From Candidatus Terasakiella magnetica (GTDB lineage: Bacteria; Pseudomonadota; Alphaproteobacteria; Rhodospirillales; Terasakiellaceae), in assembly GCF_900093605.1 (NCBI RefSeq), contig NZ_FLYE01000023.1, forward strand, positions 58,224 to 122,223: a DNA stretch of 64,000 nt, read 5' to 3'. The position numbers and the translations under genes are program-made. The notes beneath the pieces were generated by a model. It searched no databases. It was not told the DNA's origin and saw only the letters and a list, made by a program, of their open reading frames with translations. How positions within the stretch are numbered: the first letter of the stretch is position 1; every line of letters starts with the position of its first letter. Of this stretch, positions 40,722-50,290 are shown piece by piece.

Positions 40722-42068
40722 TTAATCTTGGATTTCATATTCTAAAGGGGGCAGGCTGTTTTTAACGTTGGCTTGGAGTGTATAGCCCAATCTGTTTTTA
40801 AGCCACTGGCGCGCAGCAAGGGTACTCGTTTGTGTCCATAGGTCATAGAGCTTTGGGCCGAGGTTAAGGCGTTTTTGTGTGCAGCCTTGGGCCAATGTGC
40901 GAATCATTATATAAAAAAACGTCTCAGGGCTGGCTGTAATATCATCCAGACTTTCCCCAAGTCTTTGGCGCGAAACCTCTAAAAGGCCCAGCTTGGTAAA
41001 CCCATGCACGGTTGTGCGTTCCTCTTTGAGGATTTCCATGCAAGCAGTGCGTAATTTCGTTCGATGGCCCTTGTTTTTAAGGGTGATGAAATCCACAAAA
41101 AACTGGCCTGAAAGATTGCGCAATTGAATTTGCTGGGCAAGCTCTTTAAGGGCGGTGAGGTTTACGCGCAGTTTGTTATCTTCTGCCTGCTTGCCATCAA
41201 GGCGCTCAGCCATATTCACATCAACGGCAATGAGGGCGGTTGTGGGTTCAATCACGATGTTGCCACCGCCTTTTAAGGCGATGGTTTTTTGTGTGCTTTG
41301 TTCAATAAACTCTTCAATCCCTTCCCCCTCAAACAGGGCAGGGGAATTGCTATAATGGGTTGCTGCTGGGTAGTGCTCTTTTAGCTGTTGAAAGGCCTCT
41401 ATGCCTTCAATGGTGATTTCATCAAAGCTCTCAGGACCTAAGCGTTTAATCAGGCGCGGCCAAGGTGCATCTTCGCCTAAAATGAGGCTCGGGAGTTTTT
41501 CTGTTGGTGTTTGAATGGTGTCCCAAAGGGCGCTTAAGTGCTCAACCTGTTCGCGCAGGGCCGCTTCAGTCTTATCTTGTGCATTGGTGCGCACGATGAG
41601 CCCATGTTCACTGTCTTCAAATGTATCAGCGAGCATGTTTTTCAGGCTCGTGCGTTTGTCTTCATCGGCAATTTTTCGTGAAATGTTAAGCCCCGCGCGA
41701 TAGGCAGTGAAAACGCAATCTTCACTTTTAAGGTCAATCTTGCAGGTTAGCAGCGGGCCTTTGCCCCCTTGCCCTTTTTTGCGCAGTTGCACGGTAATGG
41801 CTTGGCCCTCATGCAGGGCTTTTGAAATATCATCTGCAAATGTGGCATTAACGGGTAGGAAACCGTTTTCTCCTGTCCCAATATCAACGAAAGCAGCCTG
41901 AAGGGTGGGCACAATATTAACCACGCGCCCGCGATAGACATATCCCTCTTCACAGGGGAGCTCATGGTCTTGATGATCTTGTAAAATATGAAGGGCGCAA
42001 AGCTCATCGTCTTGCAGGATGGCTGCACGAGTCTCACCGGGGATATGGTCAATCAGCAACCGGCGCAT
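40722..42068 (-). CDS. Ribonuclease E/G family protein
   Basis: 448 residues. An N-terminal S1 RNA-binding domain ([32 protein letters not shown]) is followed by the RNase E/G catalytic core with the two metal Asp motifs LIAVDVNM and FFVDFITL. It cleaves single-stranded RNA 5' ends in known homologues. The zinc-link CPxCxG motif normally after the RQR segment is missing: the sequence runs [20 protein letters not shown] with no Cys. It lies 6 nt after maf. The short C-terminus argues for an RNase G-like paralogue rather than the degradosome RNase E. Confidence 0.88.
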   Translation of the reverse strand: MRRLLIDHIPGETRAAILQDDELCALHILQDHQDHELPCEEGYVYRGRVVNIVPTLQAAFVDIGTGENGFLPVNATFADDISKALHEGQAITVQLRKKGQGGKGPLLTCKIDLKSEDCVFTAYRAGLNISRKIADEDKRTSLKNMLADTFEDSEHGLIVRTNAQDKTEAALREQVEHLSALWDTIQTPTEKLPSLILGEDAPWPRLIKRLGPESFDEITIEGIEAFQQLKEHYPAATHYSNSPALFEGEGIEEFIEQSTQKTIALKGGGNIVIEPTTALIAVDVNMAERLDGKQAEDNKLRVNLTALKELAQQIQLRNLSGQFFVDFITLKNKGHRTKLRTACMEILKEERTTVHGFTKLGLLEVSRQRLGESLDDITASPETFFYIMIRTLAQGCTQKRLNLGPKLYDLWTQTSTLAARQWLKNRLGYTLQANVKNSLPPLEYEIQD

Positions 42069-42074
42069 GATCCC

Positions 42075-42644
42075 TTATCCTTTATGCCCAAGCCCGACGA
42101 GAAGGTTCTTTGTCTCACATAAGGAAAGTCCAACTACATTGGAATAAGACCCAACGATCTTTTCAACAAACGCGCCACCAAGCCCTTGGATCGCATAGGC
42201 ACCAGCCTTACCTTCCCATTCGCGCGAGGCAATGTAGTTTTCAATTTCTTGGTGTGAGAGGCGTTTAAATTTTACAGCCGTATCAATCAGGCGGTTATGG
42301 GCTTTGCCGTCTTTATCAACAATGCATAGGCCACCATAAACATGATGGCGGCGCCCTGAAAGCATTTCAAGATATTGGCGCGCCTCTGTTTCATCTGCTG
42401 GTTTGGGCAGGCAGCGTCGCCCCACACCCACAACCGTATCTGCCCCAAGGGTCAGGCTGTTGGGATGGTCTTTTGCAACGGCCATGGCCTTGGATTGGGC
42501 CAAGCGCGCAGCGAGTTTGCGCGGGAGTTCGTTTTTTAGGGGTGTCTCATCAATATGGGCAGGCGCAATCTCATCGGGGGTGATCCCAATTTGTGCCAGC
42601 AGGTCAACCCTGCGCGGAGAAGCGGATGCCAAGATGAGAGTCAA
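42075..42644 (-). CDS. maf: Maf family nucleotide pyrophosphatase
   Basis: 189 residues with the Maf signatures ASASPRRVDLLAQIG, LGADTVVGVG and GKAGAYAIQGLGGAFVEKIVGSYSNVVGL. Maf enzymes hydrolyse non-canonical or excess NTPs; the latter motif fits the dTTP/UTP (YhdE-like) subgroup. It is in the usual infA-maf-RNase-yacG order. Confidence 0.93.
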   Translation of the reverse strand: MTLILASASPRRVDLLAQIGITPDEIAPAHIDETPLKNELPRKLAARLAQSKAMAVAKDHPNSLTLGADTVVGVGRRCLPKPADETEARQYLEMLSGRRHHVYGGLCIVDKDGKAHNRLIDTAVKFKRLSHQEIENYIASREWEGKAGAYAIQGLGGAFVEKIVGSYSNVVGLSLCETKNLLVGLGHKG

Positions 42645-42666
42645 TGTTCGAACTCTCTTCTCATGC

Positions 42667-42885
42667 TTATTTGAAGCGGAAGGTAATGCGACCTTTAGTC
42701 AGGTCATAAGGCGTCATCTCAACAGTGACTTTATCGCCTGCGAGAACGCGGATACGGTTCTTGCGCATTTTACCGGAAGTATGAGCGAGAATCTCGTGAT
42801 CATTTTCCAGCTTTACACGAAACATTGCGTTTGGGAGAAGTTCTGTAACAACGCCCGAAAATTCAATCATGTCCTCTTTGGCCAC
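42667..42885 (-). CDS. infA: Translation initiation factor IF-1
   Basis: 72 residues, a single S1/OB domain ([33 protein letters not shown] ... [28 protein letters not shown]). It binds the 30S A site during initiation. Length and sequence are typical, and the neighbours support it. Confidence 0.98.
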   Translation of the reverse strand: MAKEDMIEFSGVVTELLPNAMFRVKLENDHEILAHTSGKMRKNRIRVLAGDKVTVEMTPYDLTKGRITFRFK

Positions 42886-43043
42886 GGATATATCCTTTAT
42901 ATTTAAGTCAAGCTTGATTGGTGGGGAAAATGCTCGTGAATCCCTTTTAGGTCAAGTGTTTTTTCTATCTTTTTAAGCCATGAGAAACTGCGTGATGGCA
43001 GAAAAAACATAAAGCCCATAAAAAAGATGTTGACTTGCTAAAT

Positions 43044-43062
43044 GAGAATGATTATCAATATC
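43044..43062. promoter_or_regulatory. Fur box upstream of a small membrane protein gene
   Basis: GAGAATGATTATCAATATC matches the 19-bp Fur consensus GATAATGATAATCATTATC at 16 positions. It lies 31-49 bp upstream of the ORF start, so iron repression is likely. Confidence 0.7.
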
Positions 43063-43092
43063 GATAACAGCTTATTCAAACGGAGCATTCAA

Positions 43093-43299
43093 ATGTCTAG
43101 AACTCACAAGCCAAAACCATCTGTTGTAAATATGGGTACACTTGCCATGGGCGGCGGTTGCGTCCTAGCCAGTACAGTTGCCCCTGTTGCCTGTGTTATC
43201 CCTGTTGCCATGTGGGCTGCGACCATGTTGGATCGCCCTTCAAAAAAGGGAAAAGGTAATTTCTCTATGCCTGCAAAACGTCGCAAGAAACTTCTCTAA
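43093..43299 (+). CDS. Small membrane protein under Fur-box control
   Basis: 68 residues from MSRTHKPK; CGGAG lies 7-8 nt upstream. One hydrophobic segment with a Gly-Gly-Gly-Cys start (MGGGCVLASTVAPVACVIPVAMWAA) is followed by a basic tail (KKGKGNFSMPAKRRKKLL). No family recognised. A strong hairpin terminator follows. The control element suggests a role in iron uptake or iron sparing. Confidence 0.65.
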   Translation: MSRTHKPKPSVVNMGTLAMGGGCVLASTVAPVACVIPVAMWAATMLDRPSKKGKGNFSMPAKRRKKLL

Positions 43300-43340
43300 A
43301 CCCCTTACCCCATAGAGATTTTTGCGATAGGCATATAAAA

Positions 43341-43404
43341 GGCACGTTCCTTTTTTCGACATTTGATTTGCCCTCTATTGTCGAAACGGAACGTGTCTTT
43401 TTTT
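43341..43404 (+). terminator. Long terminator hairpin
   Basis: Nested arms GGCACGTTCC / GGAACGTGTC and TTTCGACA / TGTCGAAA, followed by TTTTTTT. It separates the convergent Fur-box gene and the phosphatase gene. Confidence 0.8.
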
Positions 43405-43432
43405 ATCTGTAGAGTAAAAAGGGGAAAGTCTT

Positions 43433-43879
43433 TTAAACGTCAGCCATACCATGGCGGGGAAAGACCTGCTTGATCTTCATCATCAATTGATCGCGCACCA
43501 TGCGATAGGCATCAAGGCGTTGATCGCGGCTACCGGAAGTCAGGCTCGGATCAAACGTATTCCATAAAGTCACATCACAATCCATATAAGACGCCATGTC
43601 CAGTGCATGGTGATGGGCCTCTGGGGAAAGGGTGATGATCTGGTCGTAAAAGCTGTCTTCAAGTTGGTCAAAGCTTTTGGGATGGTGGGTGGTCATATCA
43701 ATGCCGATTTCATCCATAACTTCAATGACGAATCCATCGGTTTCTTGGCCCAAGCGTACACCACAAGAATCCACATATATCCTGCGCCCATGAATGAGCT
43801 TCATGATGCCTTCAGCCATCGGCGAGCGAATGGCATTCATGGTGCAGCAAAAAAGAATGGCAGAGGGGAGTTCGCTCAC
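43433..43879 (-). CDS. Low-molecular-weight protein tyrosine phosphatase family
   Basis: 148 residues. The P-loop CTMNAIRS keeps C-x5-R followed by SPMAEG, as in LMW phosphatases and arsenate reductases of that fold. The C-terminal acid loop is probably WNTFDPS. The substitution of the usual GN in the loop (TMNAI) is a little unusual. It lies 9 nt after the UPF0262 gene in the standard alphaproteobacterial cluster. Confidence 0.88.
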   Translation of the reverse strand: MSELPSAILFCCTMNAIRSPMAEGIMKLIHGRRIYVDSCGVRLGQETDGFVIEVMDEIGIDMTTHHPKSFDQLEDSFYDQIITLSPEAHHHALDMASYMDCDVTLWNTFDPSLTSGSRDQRLDAYRMVRDQLMMKIKQVFPRHGMADV

Positions 43880-43888
43880 CTGTTATCC

Positions 43889-44368
43889 TCACTGGCGGAT
43901 GTGAAGAACGCATACAAGCGTAAAGAGGCGGCGCGCGGTGTCATGGTCCACACGGACTTTTTCTTCAAGACGTTCGCGCAAAATGACAGAACCTTCGTTA
44001 TGCAGGCCACGTCGACCCATATCAATGGCTTCAATCTGGGCAGGTGAAGAGGTTTTGATCGCTTTAAAATAGCTATCGCAAATGAGGAAATAATCTTTAA
44101 CGATTTTACGCACAGGCATTAAAGGGACTTTGATCTGGGTGAAATGATCGTTTTCGCCTTCTTTTGCCACATCCAGCACAAGGCGTTTGCCATCTTCAAT
44201 GGAAAGGTCCACATCGTAAGGGCCTGTTTCATCGCCCACAGGCGCAAAATAGTTTTCTTCCAAAAGGTCGAAAATGGCGACTTTACGTTCATGTTCAACT
44301 TCAGGCTTGAGGCGGATGCCATCCAGTTCCTCAATATTGATTTTGGCTATTTTTTGTAAATGATGCAC
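43889..44368 (-). CDS. UPF0262 family protein
   Basis: 159 residues matching the alphaproteobacterial UPF0262 family (HERKVAIFDLLEENYFAP, GPYDVDLSIEDGKRLVLDV, PLMPVRKIVKDYFLICDSYFKAI, IDMGRRGLHNEGS). Function is unknown. The position between hisD and the LMW phosphatase is typical for the group and helps place the organism. Confidence 0.92.
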   Translation of the reverse strand: MHHLQKIAKINIEELDGIRLKPEVEHERKVAIFDLLEENYFAPVGDETGPYDVDLSIEDGKRLVLDVAKEGENDHFTQIKVPLMPVRKIVKDYFLICDSYFKAIKTSSPAQIEAIDMGRRGLHNEGSVILRERLEEKVRVDHDTARRLFTLVCVLHIRQ

Positions 44369-44493
44369 GGTTCTGCATCCCCCTTAAAGACGAGCGCTAT
44401 TGATTAGCTGCATAAAAGCATAAAGGGGGAATTCTGGGAAGATAGAAAAAACAAATACCCATTGTAAATGTCATTCTAAGCCTGAAAAACGCG

Positions 44494-44513
44494 CCCCTCG
44501 CTTTCACGAGGGG
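44494..44513 (-). terminator. Terminator of hisD
   Basis: CCCCTCG and CGAGGGG pair across 6 nt; the minus-strand tail is CGCGTTTTT. Confidence 0.8.
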
Positions 44514-44528
44514 AGGCTATTGTGTGCT

Positions 44529-45827
44529 TTAGCTCTCTACATTCAAGCGAATGGCAACGGATAGACCGTGGGCATCAAGCCCTTCTTCTTTTGCCAAGGT
44601 AACGGCAGCCGGACCAATGGTATTCAGGCTAGGCGCATCACATTGAATGAGGCTGTTGCGCTTCATAAAGTTTAAAACACCCAGACCGGAGGAAAAACGT
44701 GCTGAGCGTGCGGTTGGTAAAACATGGTTGGGACCAGCCACATAATCACCAATGGCCTCAGGGGTATAGCGCCCCATAAAGACCGCACCCGCATTGCGGA
44801 TTTTGCGCTCCAGCTCATCAGGATTATCAAGGGCAAGCTCAAGATGTTCCGGTGCGATGCGATCACACAAAGCCACAGCCTCATCCCAGTCTTTGACCAC
44901 TACCAAAGCGCCATGTTCTTCCCAGCTTTCTGAGGCGATATCAGCGCGTGGTAGAGTTTCAAGGTGGGTTTCAATTGCATCTTCTACAGCGCGCGCATAA
45001 TCAGCATCATCTGTAATGAGGATGGATTGTGCGGCGGTGTCATGTTCAGCTTGGGAAAGCAGGTCTGCTGCGATCCAGCTTGGATCATTTTTATTATCGG
45101 CAATAACGAGAATTTCACTGGGGCCTGCAATCATATCAATGCCGACTGTGCCAAAAACCTGGCGTTTAGCAGCTGCGACAAAAGCATTGCCCGGGCCCAC
45201 AATGATATCAACTGGCTTGATGGTTTCTGTACCATAAGCAAGCGCACCAACAGCTTGCGCGCCACCCATGCGGTAAATCTCATCCACACCGGAAAGACGA
45301 GCCGCGGCCATCACAAGGGGATTAATGATCCCATCAGGGGTTGGCACCACCATGACAAGGCGATCCACACCCGCCACTTTTGCCGGAATGGCATTCATCA
45401 AGACAGATGATGGATAAGCCGCTGTCCCACCGGGAACGTAAAGCCCTGCTGCCTGAACCGCTTTCCAGCGATAGCCCAAGCGCACACCGGCTTCATCGGT
45501 ATAATCAAGGTCTTCGGGGATTTGTTTGGCATGAAAGGCCTTGATGCGATCTGAGGCGACCTTAAGCGCGTCCATGGCTTCATCAGAAACCTTGGCAATC
45601 TCGATATCCATTTCTTCAGCACTGATGGCTAAACCATCAAGGGCAATGTCCATACGGTCGAATTTATTGGTATATTCAACGACCGCTTCATCACCGCGTT
45701 TTTTTACATCAACAAGGATGTCTTCAACGATTTTATTAACGTCGGGTGCATCTTCGCGTTTGGCAGAAAGAAGGGCGTTAAACTGGGCTTCAAAATCAGC
45801 TTGTGTGGTTTCAAGACGAAACGTCAT
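44529..45827 (-). CDS. hisD: Histidinol dehydrogenase
   Basis: 432 residues from MTFRLETT. The zinc enzyme oxidises histidinol to histidine in two NAD steps. Visible are [22 protein letters not shown], the ligand segment [12 protein letters not shown] and the catalytic GPNHVLPT. The ORF opens 8 codons earlier, but GAGG lies 8 nt before the chosen ATG. It overlaps the end of hisG by 17 nt. Confidence 0.97.
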   Translation of the reverse strand: MTFRLETTQADFEAQFNALLSAKREDAPDVNKIVEDILVDVKKRGDEAVVEYTNKFDRMDIALDGLAISAEEMDIEIAKVSDEAMDALKVASDRIKAFHAKQIPEDLDYTDEAGVRLGYRWKAVQAAGLYVPGGTAAYPSSVLMNAIPAKVAGVDRLVMVVPTPDGIINPLVMAAARLSGVDEIYRMGGAQAVGALAYGTETIKPVDIIVGPGNAFVAAAKRQVFGTVGIDMIAGPSEILVIADNKNDPSWIAADLLSQAEHDTAAQSILITDDADYARAVEDAIETHLETLPRADIASESWEEHGALVVVKDWDEAVALCDRIAPEHLELALDNPDELERKIRNAGAVFMGRYTPEAIGDYVAGPNHVLPTARSARFSSGLGVLNFMKRNSLIQCDAPSLNTIGPAAVTLAKEEGLDAHGLSVAIRLNVES

Positions 45828-46479
45828 TGACGGCCTCGCGGAATTTTTCAATCAGGTCTTTAATCTCTTCAGATCGAGTCTTAAGGGCGGTGCGGTTCAC
45901 AGCCAGTCGTGAGGTGATTTCACAAATCTGTTCCACCTCAACCAAGCCATTGGCTTTAAGGGTAGAACCTGTTGAAACCAAATCAACAATGCGCGAACAT
46001 AGGCCCATGTTTGGTGCCAGTTCCATGGCTCCATTAAGTTTGATACATTCCGCCTGTACACCACGTTTGGCAAAATATTTGCTGGTGATGTTGGGGTATT
46101 TAGTTGCCACACGTACATGAGACCAGCGGCTTGGATCATCATCTTTTGAGAGGTCTTTGGGTTCTGCCACACAGATGCGGCAATAGCCAATCCCAAGGTC
46201 GAGCGGGGCGTAAATCTCTGGATAATCAAATTCCAGCAGAACATCACCGCCACACACACCAATTTGCGCAGCGCCAAAGGCAACAAAGGTGGCAACGTCG
46301 AAACTGCGGACCCGCACAATCTCAACATGATCATGGTTGGTGGCAAATTTTAACGCCCGTGATTTGGAATCAAAAAAGGCGGCCTCGGGCTCAATCCCGC
46401 AGGCTTTTACCAAGGGCATCACTTCTTCAAGGATGCGGCCCTTTGGCAGGGCAATGACCAGTTTTTCTTGTTCAGACAT
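45811..46479 (-). CDS. hisG: ATP phosphoribosyltransferase, short form
   Basis: 222 residues, with [13 protein letters not shown], the PRPP region [30 protein letters not shown], and no C-terminal regulatory domain. Short HisG needs HisZ; no hisZ is in the window. It catalyses the first step of histidine synthesis. It lies 14 nt after murA. Confidence 0.95.
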   Translation of the reverse strand: MSEQEKLVIALPKGRILEEVMPLVKACGIEPEAAFFDSKSRALKFATNHDHVEIVRVRSFDVATFVAFGAAQIGVCGGDVLLEFDYPEIYAPLDLGIGYCRICVAEPKDLSKDDDPSRWSHVRVATKYPNITSKYFAKRGVQAECIKLNGAMELAPNMGLCSRIVDLVSTGSTLKANGLVEVEQICEITSRLAVNRTALKTRSEEIKDLIEKFREAVNDVSS

Positions 46480-46493
46480 CTGTCTTAATCCAC

Positions 46494-47789
46494 TTATTCT
46501 GCCGGAGCGCCTTTTTCACGCTCAATAATCGCACCGCAGGCTGAGAGTTTTTGTTCCAAAGCTTCATAGCCGCGATCCAAATGATAGACGCGGTTTACTA
46601 TGGTTTCGCCCTCTGCTGCAAGCCCTGCAAGCACCAAAGACATGCTTGCGCGCAAATCAGTTGCCATAACAGGCGCTCCTGAAAGCTGATCAACCCCGCG
46701 CACAATGGCTGAGCGACCATGCACATTGACGTCTGCGCCCATGCGTGAAAGTTCAGGCACATGCATGAAGCGGTTTTCAAAGATCGATTCTGTGATCATG
46801 GAGGCACCATTGGCAACCGTCATCAACACCATCATCTGGGCCTGCATATCTGTTGGGAAGGCTGGATAAGGCTCGGTCATGATATCAACCCCTTTAAGCG
46901 GGCCATCACACCAAACACGAATGCCGTCTTCAACTTCTTCAATATTCACACCGCATTTCGCCATAACTTCAGCAACGGACTCAATGAGGTCAAGGCGTGT
47001 ACCTGTAAGCGTGATATCCCCACCTGTAATAGCTGCTGCCACGGCGTAAGATCCGGTCTCGATACGATCGGGAAGGACGGAATATTCGGCGGCGTGGAGT
47101 TTTTCAACACCTTGGATGCGCAATGTATCACTGCCGATCCCCTCAATCTTGGCGCCCATGGCAACAAGACAGTTGGCAAGATCGGTAATTTCTGGCTCTC
47201 GTGCAGAGTTGGAAAGGATGGTTTCACCCTCAGCCAAGGTTGCCGCCATCAAGAGGTTTTCAGTTGCTCCAACCGAGACCATAGGGAAGGTGATATGCGC
47301 CCCTTTAAGCCCGTCAGGGGCTTGGGCCATAATATAGCCTTCTTGGAGTTCAATCTCAGCGCCCATTTGTTCAAGGGCAGATAGGTGAATATCAACCGGG
47401 CGTGTGCCAATGGCGCAGCCACCGGGCAGGGAAACCTTGCCTTTACCATAGCGTGCCAGCAGCGGGCCAAGCACCAAAACAGAGGCACGCATACGGCGCA
47501 CCACTTCATAAGGGGCAACGGTTTTGCCCACATCATGGGCGGTCAGTTCAAACACCCGACCCATATGGCCATCATTGGGGTTATGCCCGTTCATGCCCAC
47601 TTCCACACCTAGCTCAGCCAGCAGGTGGGTCATGGTAGTGATATCCACCAGATGGGGCAGGTTAGACAGCGTCAAGGTCTCTTCAGACAGAAGAGAGGCC
47701 GCCATCAAGGGAAGGGCTGCGTTTTTCGCGCCGCCGATGCGAATGGACCCTCGCAGGCGTTGTCCGCCGCGAATGTGAATTCTGTCCAT
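46494..47789 (-). CDS. murA: UDP-N-acetylglucosamine 1-carboxyvinyltransferase
   Basis: 431 residues. It has MurA features [16 protein letters not shown], the active-site Cys in [13 protein letters not shown] (fosfomycin target), and [11 protein letters not shown]. It commits UDP-GlcNAc to peptidoglycan synthesis. It lies 9 nt after dcd. Confidence 0.98.
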   Translation of the reverse strand: MDRIHIRGGQRLRGSIRIGGAKNAALPLMAASLLSEETLTLSNLPHLVDITTMTHLLAELGVEVGMNGHNPNDGHMGRVFELTAHDVGKTVAPYEVVRRMRASVLVLGPLLARYGKGKVSLPGGCAIGTRPVDIHLSALEQMGAEIELQEGYIMAQAPDGLKGAHITFPMVSVGATENLLMAATLAEGETILSNSAREPEITDLANCLVAMGAKIEGIGSDTLRIQGVEKLHAAEYSVLPDRIETGSYAVAAAITGGDITLTGTRLDLIESVAEVMAKCGVNIEEVEDGIRVWCDGPLKGVDIMTEPYPAFPTDMQAQMMVLMTVANGASMITESIFENRFMHVPELSRMGADVNVHGRSAIVRGVDQLSGAPVMATDLRASMSLVLAGLAAEGETIVNRVYHLDRGYEALEQKLSACGAIIEREKGAPAE

Positions 47790-47798
47790 GGGGTATCC

Positions 47799-48353
47799 TT
47801 ATAGTTTGGGCAATGTAACGCCGCGTTGACCCTGGTACTTCCCTTTGCGATCGGCATAGGAAGTTTCACAAATCTCGTCGGCTTTTAAAAAGATGAACTG
47901 GCATGCGCCTTCATTGGCGTAAATTTTGGCAGGCAGCGGCGTGGTGTTGGAAAATTCCAACGTCACATGACCTTCCCATTCTGGCTCAAGCGGGGTGACA
48001 TTCACAATGATGCCACAGCGCGCATAGGTCGATTTCCCAAGGCAGATGACCAAGGTGTCGCGCGGAATGCGAAAATATTCCACCGTATGGGCAAGGGCAA
48101 AGCTGTTGGGCGGGATGATGACACAATCTTGATCACGCGTGACAAAACACTCGTCATCAAAGTTTTTCGGGTCCACAACCGCAGAATCTACATTAGAGAA
48201 GATTTTAAAGTCACTGGCCACGCGGGCATCATAACCGTAGGAAGACAGACCATAAGAAATCACGCCGTCACGGTTAAGACCGTCAACGAACGGTTCAATC
48301 ATACCGTCTTTGAGCGCACGTTCGCGGATCCACTTATCGGGAAGAACAGCCAT
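47799..48353 (-). CDS. dcd: dCTP deaminase
   Basis: 184 residues of the trimeric dCTP deaminase family ([86 protein letters not shown]). It makes dUTP for dTMP synthesis. It is the likely first gene of the dcd-murA-his unit. Confidence 0.97.
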   Translation of the reverse strand: MAVLPDKWIRERALKDGMIEPFVDGLNRDGVISYGLSSYGYDARVASDFKIFSNVDSAVVDPKNFDDECFVTRDQDCVIIPPNSFALAHTVEYFRIPRDTLVICLGKSTYARCGIIVNVTPLEPEWEGHVTLEFSNTTPLPAKIYANEGACQFIFLKADEICETSYADRKGKYQGQRGVTLPKL

Positions 48354-48467
48354 GCTGGGATTTCCTGCATTGATGAGTTTGAAATTTCACAGGACTTTTT
48401 AAAGCAAACGCGCCGGACTCACAAGGGAAGAAATGTGGGTAAAAACCAGCTCTCTTGCTTGGGGAGG

Positions 48468-48626
48468 CTATTTATCTGTCTGTGGCTCGTCAGACTCGCT
48501 TTTGCGCACCCTTGATTGGGATTTACGCTTGCGCAAATTGGCCCGTAAAGCTTCAGCAAGACGGTCTTTTTTCACCTGCTGTTCAACTTCGCGACCTTTG
48601 GTCAATGTGGGTTTACTTTTTTCCAT
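48468..48626 (-). CDS. Small basic helical protein, unknown
   Basis: 52 residues (MEKSKPTLTKGREVEQQVKK ... ends in QTDK), short and very charged, with a predicted long helix. The ATG-to-TAG frame is well coded but I recognise no named family. It lies about 115 bp upstream of dcd on the same strand and may be a conserved unnamed alphaproteobacterial protein; a homology search would settle it. Confidence 0.6.
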   Translation of the reverse strand: MEKSKPTLTKGREVEQQVKKDRLAEALRANLRKRKSQSRVRKSESDEPQTDK

Positions 48627-48744
48627 GGCCCTTTAGGTACCCGATTGTGCAAAAACGCTCAAGCAAAACTATGCCCAGATGAAAAAAGAACTTGAACCCA
48701 ACACCTGCCTATGCGATAAGCCCGCCCACACAAATGTCACATAT

Positions 48745-48819
<75 letters not shown>

Positions 48820-48823
48820 TTAT

Positions 48824-48860
48824 CAAAGCCTCAAGGTTAACGCCTTGGGGCTTTGTTTTT
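48824..48860 (+). terminator. Terminator of tRNA-Thr
   Basis: CAAAGCCTCAAGG and CCTTGGGGCTTTG pair with few mismatches, followed by TTTTT. Confidence 0.85.
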
Positions 48861-48916
48861 GATTCATGGGATAAAACAGGCTAAGGTTGGGCTCTGTTTT
48901 GTTTAGGGTGAGTTTG

Positions 48917-49930
48917 ATGCGTTTTCTTTTGCTGGTTATCTCTTTGTTTTTAACAGGGGCTTTGGTTCAGGTTCAAGCTTCAACCCTTGATGACATTCGT
49001 GAGCGCGGGCATGTGACATGTGGGGTTGATGAGCAGCATTTTGGCTTTGCTTATCTGAATGAAATGGGAAAATGGCAAGGTTTTGAGGTGGATTATTGTC
49101 GGGCCTTGGCGGTCGCGGTTTTTAATGATCCTTTAAAAGCGCAATTTATCCCTTTAAATGCCCAGACCCGTTTTACAGCCCTTCAACAAAAGCAAATTGA
49201 TGTTTTGTTGCGCTCCACCACCTGGACTTTTACGCGCGATAGCTCCCTTGGGCTTGATTATCCCGGTGTGACTTTTTACGATCAATTGGGCATGCTTGTG
49301 CATAAATCAATTGGGGTGGACAGGCTTGATGCGGTGAAAAAAGGGACTGTCTGTGTGGCTGCGGGCACAACTACCTTGGAAACCGTGCGTGAATATGTGG
49401 AAAAGACCAAAAAAGACGTTAAGATTAAGATGTTTAATTCGCGCGAAGGGTTGAATAACTTTTTCTTTTCCGGTCAGTGCGACCTTTATGCGGCAGATCA
49501 ATCAGCGCTGACTGCAATTGTGTCCATCAGTGCACCTAATCCACAAGATTATAAGTTTTTAAAAACCACCTTGTCTAAAGAACCGCTTGGCCCTGTGGTG
49601 CGCGATGATGATGGGGAATGGTATGATATTGTGAAATGGCTGGTCTATGGGCTGATTGAGGCAGAAGAGCGCGGCATTACACAAGCCAATGTGGATGACA
49701 TGAAGCAGACCAATAGCCGTGTGGTGCGCTTTATGTTGGGGCAGAATAGCGGGCTTGGCAAACCCTTGCGCCTTGAGGAAGAATGGCTTGCCAATGTGAT
49801 CCGTGTATTGGGGAATTATGGTGAGTTTTTTGAGCGCAACCTTGGTCAGGCCAGCGCGTTAAAGATGGAACGTGGCTTAAATGCCCTGTGGCATGAGGGC
49901 GGGCTGATGTATGCCATGCCAATCAGGTAA
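48917..49930 (+). CDS. Periplasmic amino-acid ABC transporter substrate-binding protein
   Basis: 337 residues from MRFLLL (the frame opens with a TTG ten codons earlier). It has a signal peptide ending near VQAS and the family 3 solute-binding pattern: VTCGVDEQHFGFAYLNEMGKWQGFEVDYCRALAVAVF, QIDVLLRSTTWTFTRDS, GTTTLETVREY and DLYAADQSAL. It is similar to AapJ-like general amino-acid receptors. No permease genes are adjacent, so it works with a transporter encoded elsewhere. It is convergent with the cytochrome c gene. Confidence 0.9.
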   Translation: MRFLLLVISLFLTGALVQVQASTLDDIRERGHVTCGVDEQHFGFAYLNEMGKWQGFEVDYCRALAVAVFNDPLKAQFIPLNAQTRFTALQQKQIDVLLRSTTWTFTRDSSLGLDYPGVTFYDQLGMLVHKSIGVDRLDAVKKGTVCVAAGTTTLETVREYVEKTKKDVKIKMFNSREGLNNFFFSGQCDLYAADQSALTAIVSISAPNPQDYKFLKTTLSKEPLGPVVRDDDGEWYDIVKWLVYGLIEAEERGITQANVDDMKQTNSRVVRFMLGQNSGLGKPLRLEEEWLANVIRVLGNYGEFFERNLGQASALKMERGLNALWHEGGLMYAMPIR

Positions 49931-49933
49931 GCG

Positions 49934-50290
49934 TTATTTAAACGCGTGCCACATATAACGGATGATCTTTTTGGCCTCGGCCTCACCAATGGTGTCGCGC
50001 TCTTCAAAAGAGGGCATGTCGGTATGGACATTGCGCCCGCCTTCACGGATCGTCCACATGAGATATTCATCTGAGACAATACGCTTTTGCATGGCGTCTA
50101 AAAGGTTGGCAGGCGGTGGCATAAGGTCTTGGCCCGCCTCACCATTGCCATCCCCATCAACGCCATGACAGGTCGCACAATGTTGTTCAAACAGTTCTTC
50201 ACCTTCTTCAATATGACCATGCGCTTCACTTGGTGAGGAAGCGCACATCATAAGGCCACAAATGAGGGCAAAGCGGCTTAGCTTAACCAT
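49934..50290 (-). CDS. Small periplasmic cytochrome c
   Basis: 118 residues from [12 protein letters not shown] (overlaps the end of secA by 8 nt). Signal peptide, one haem motif CATCH, and a Met ligand in [11 protein letters not shown]. The frame opens 48 codons upstream, but that part lies within secA. The stop is 3 bp from that of the convergent binding-protein gene. Function unknown; short c-type electron carrier. Confidence 0.85.
   Translation of the reverse strand: MVKLSRFALICGLMMCASSPSEAHGHIEEGEELFEQHCATCHGVDGDGNGEAGQDLMPPPANLLDAMQKRIVSDEYLMWTIREGGRNVHTDMPSFEERDTIGEAEAKKIIRYMWHAFK

Noticed and set aside
44794..47778. Long open frames antisense to hisD, hisG and murA
   Set aside because: They mirror strongly coding genes on the other strand and have no family resemblance.
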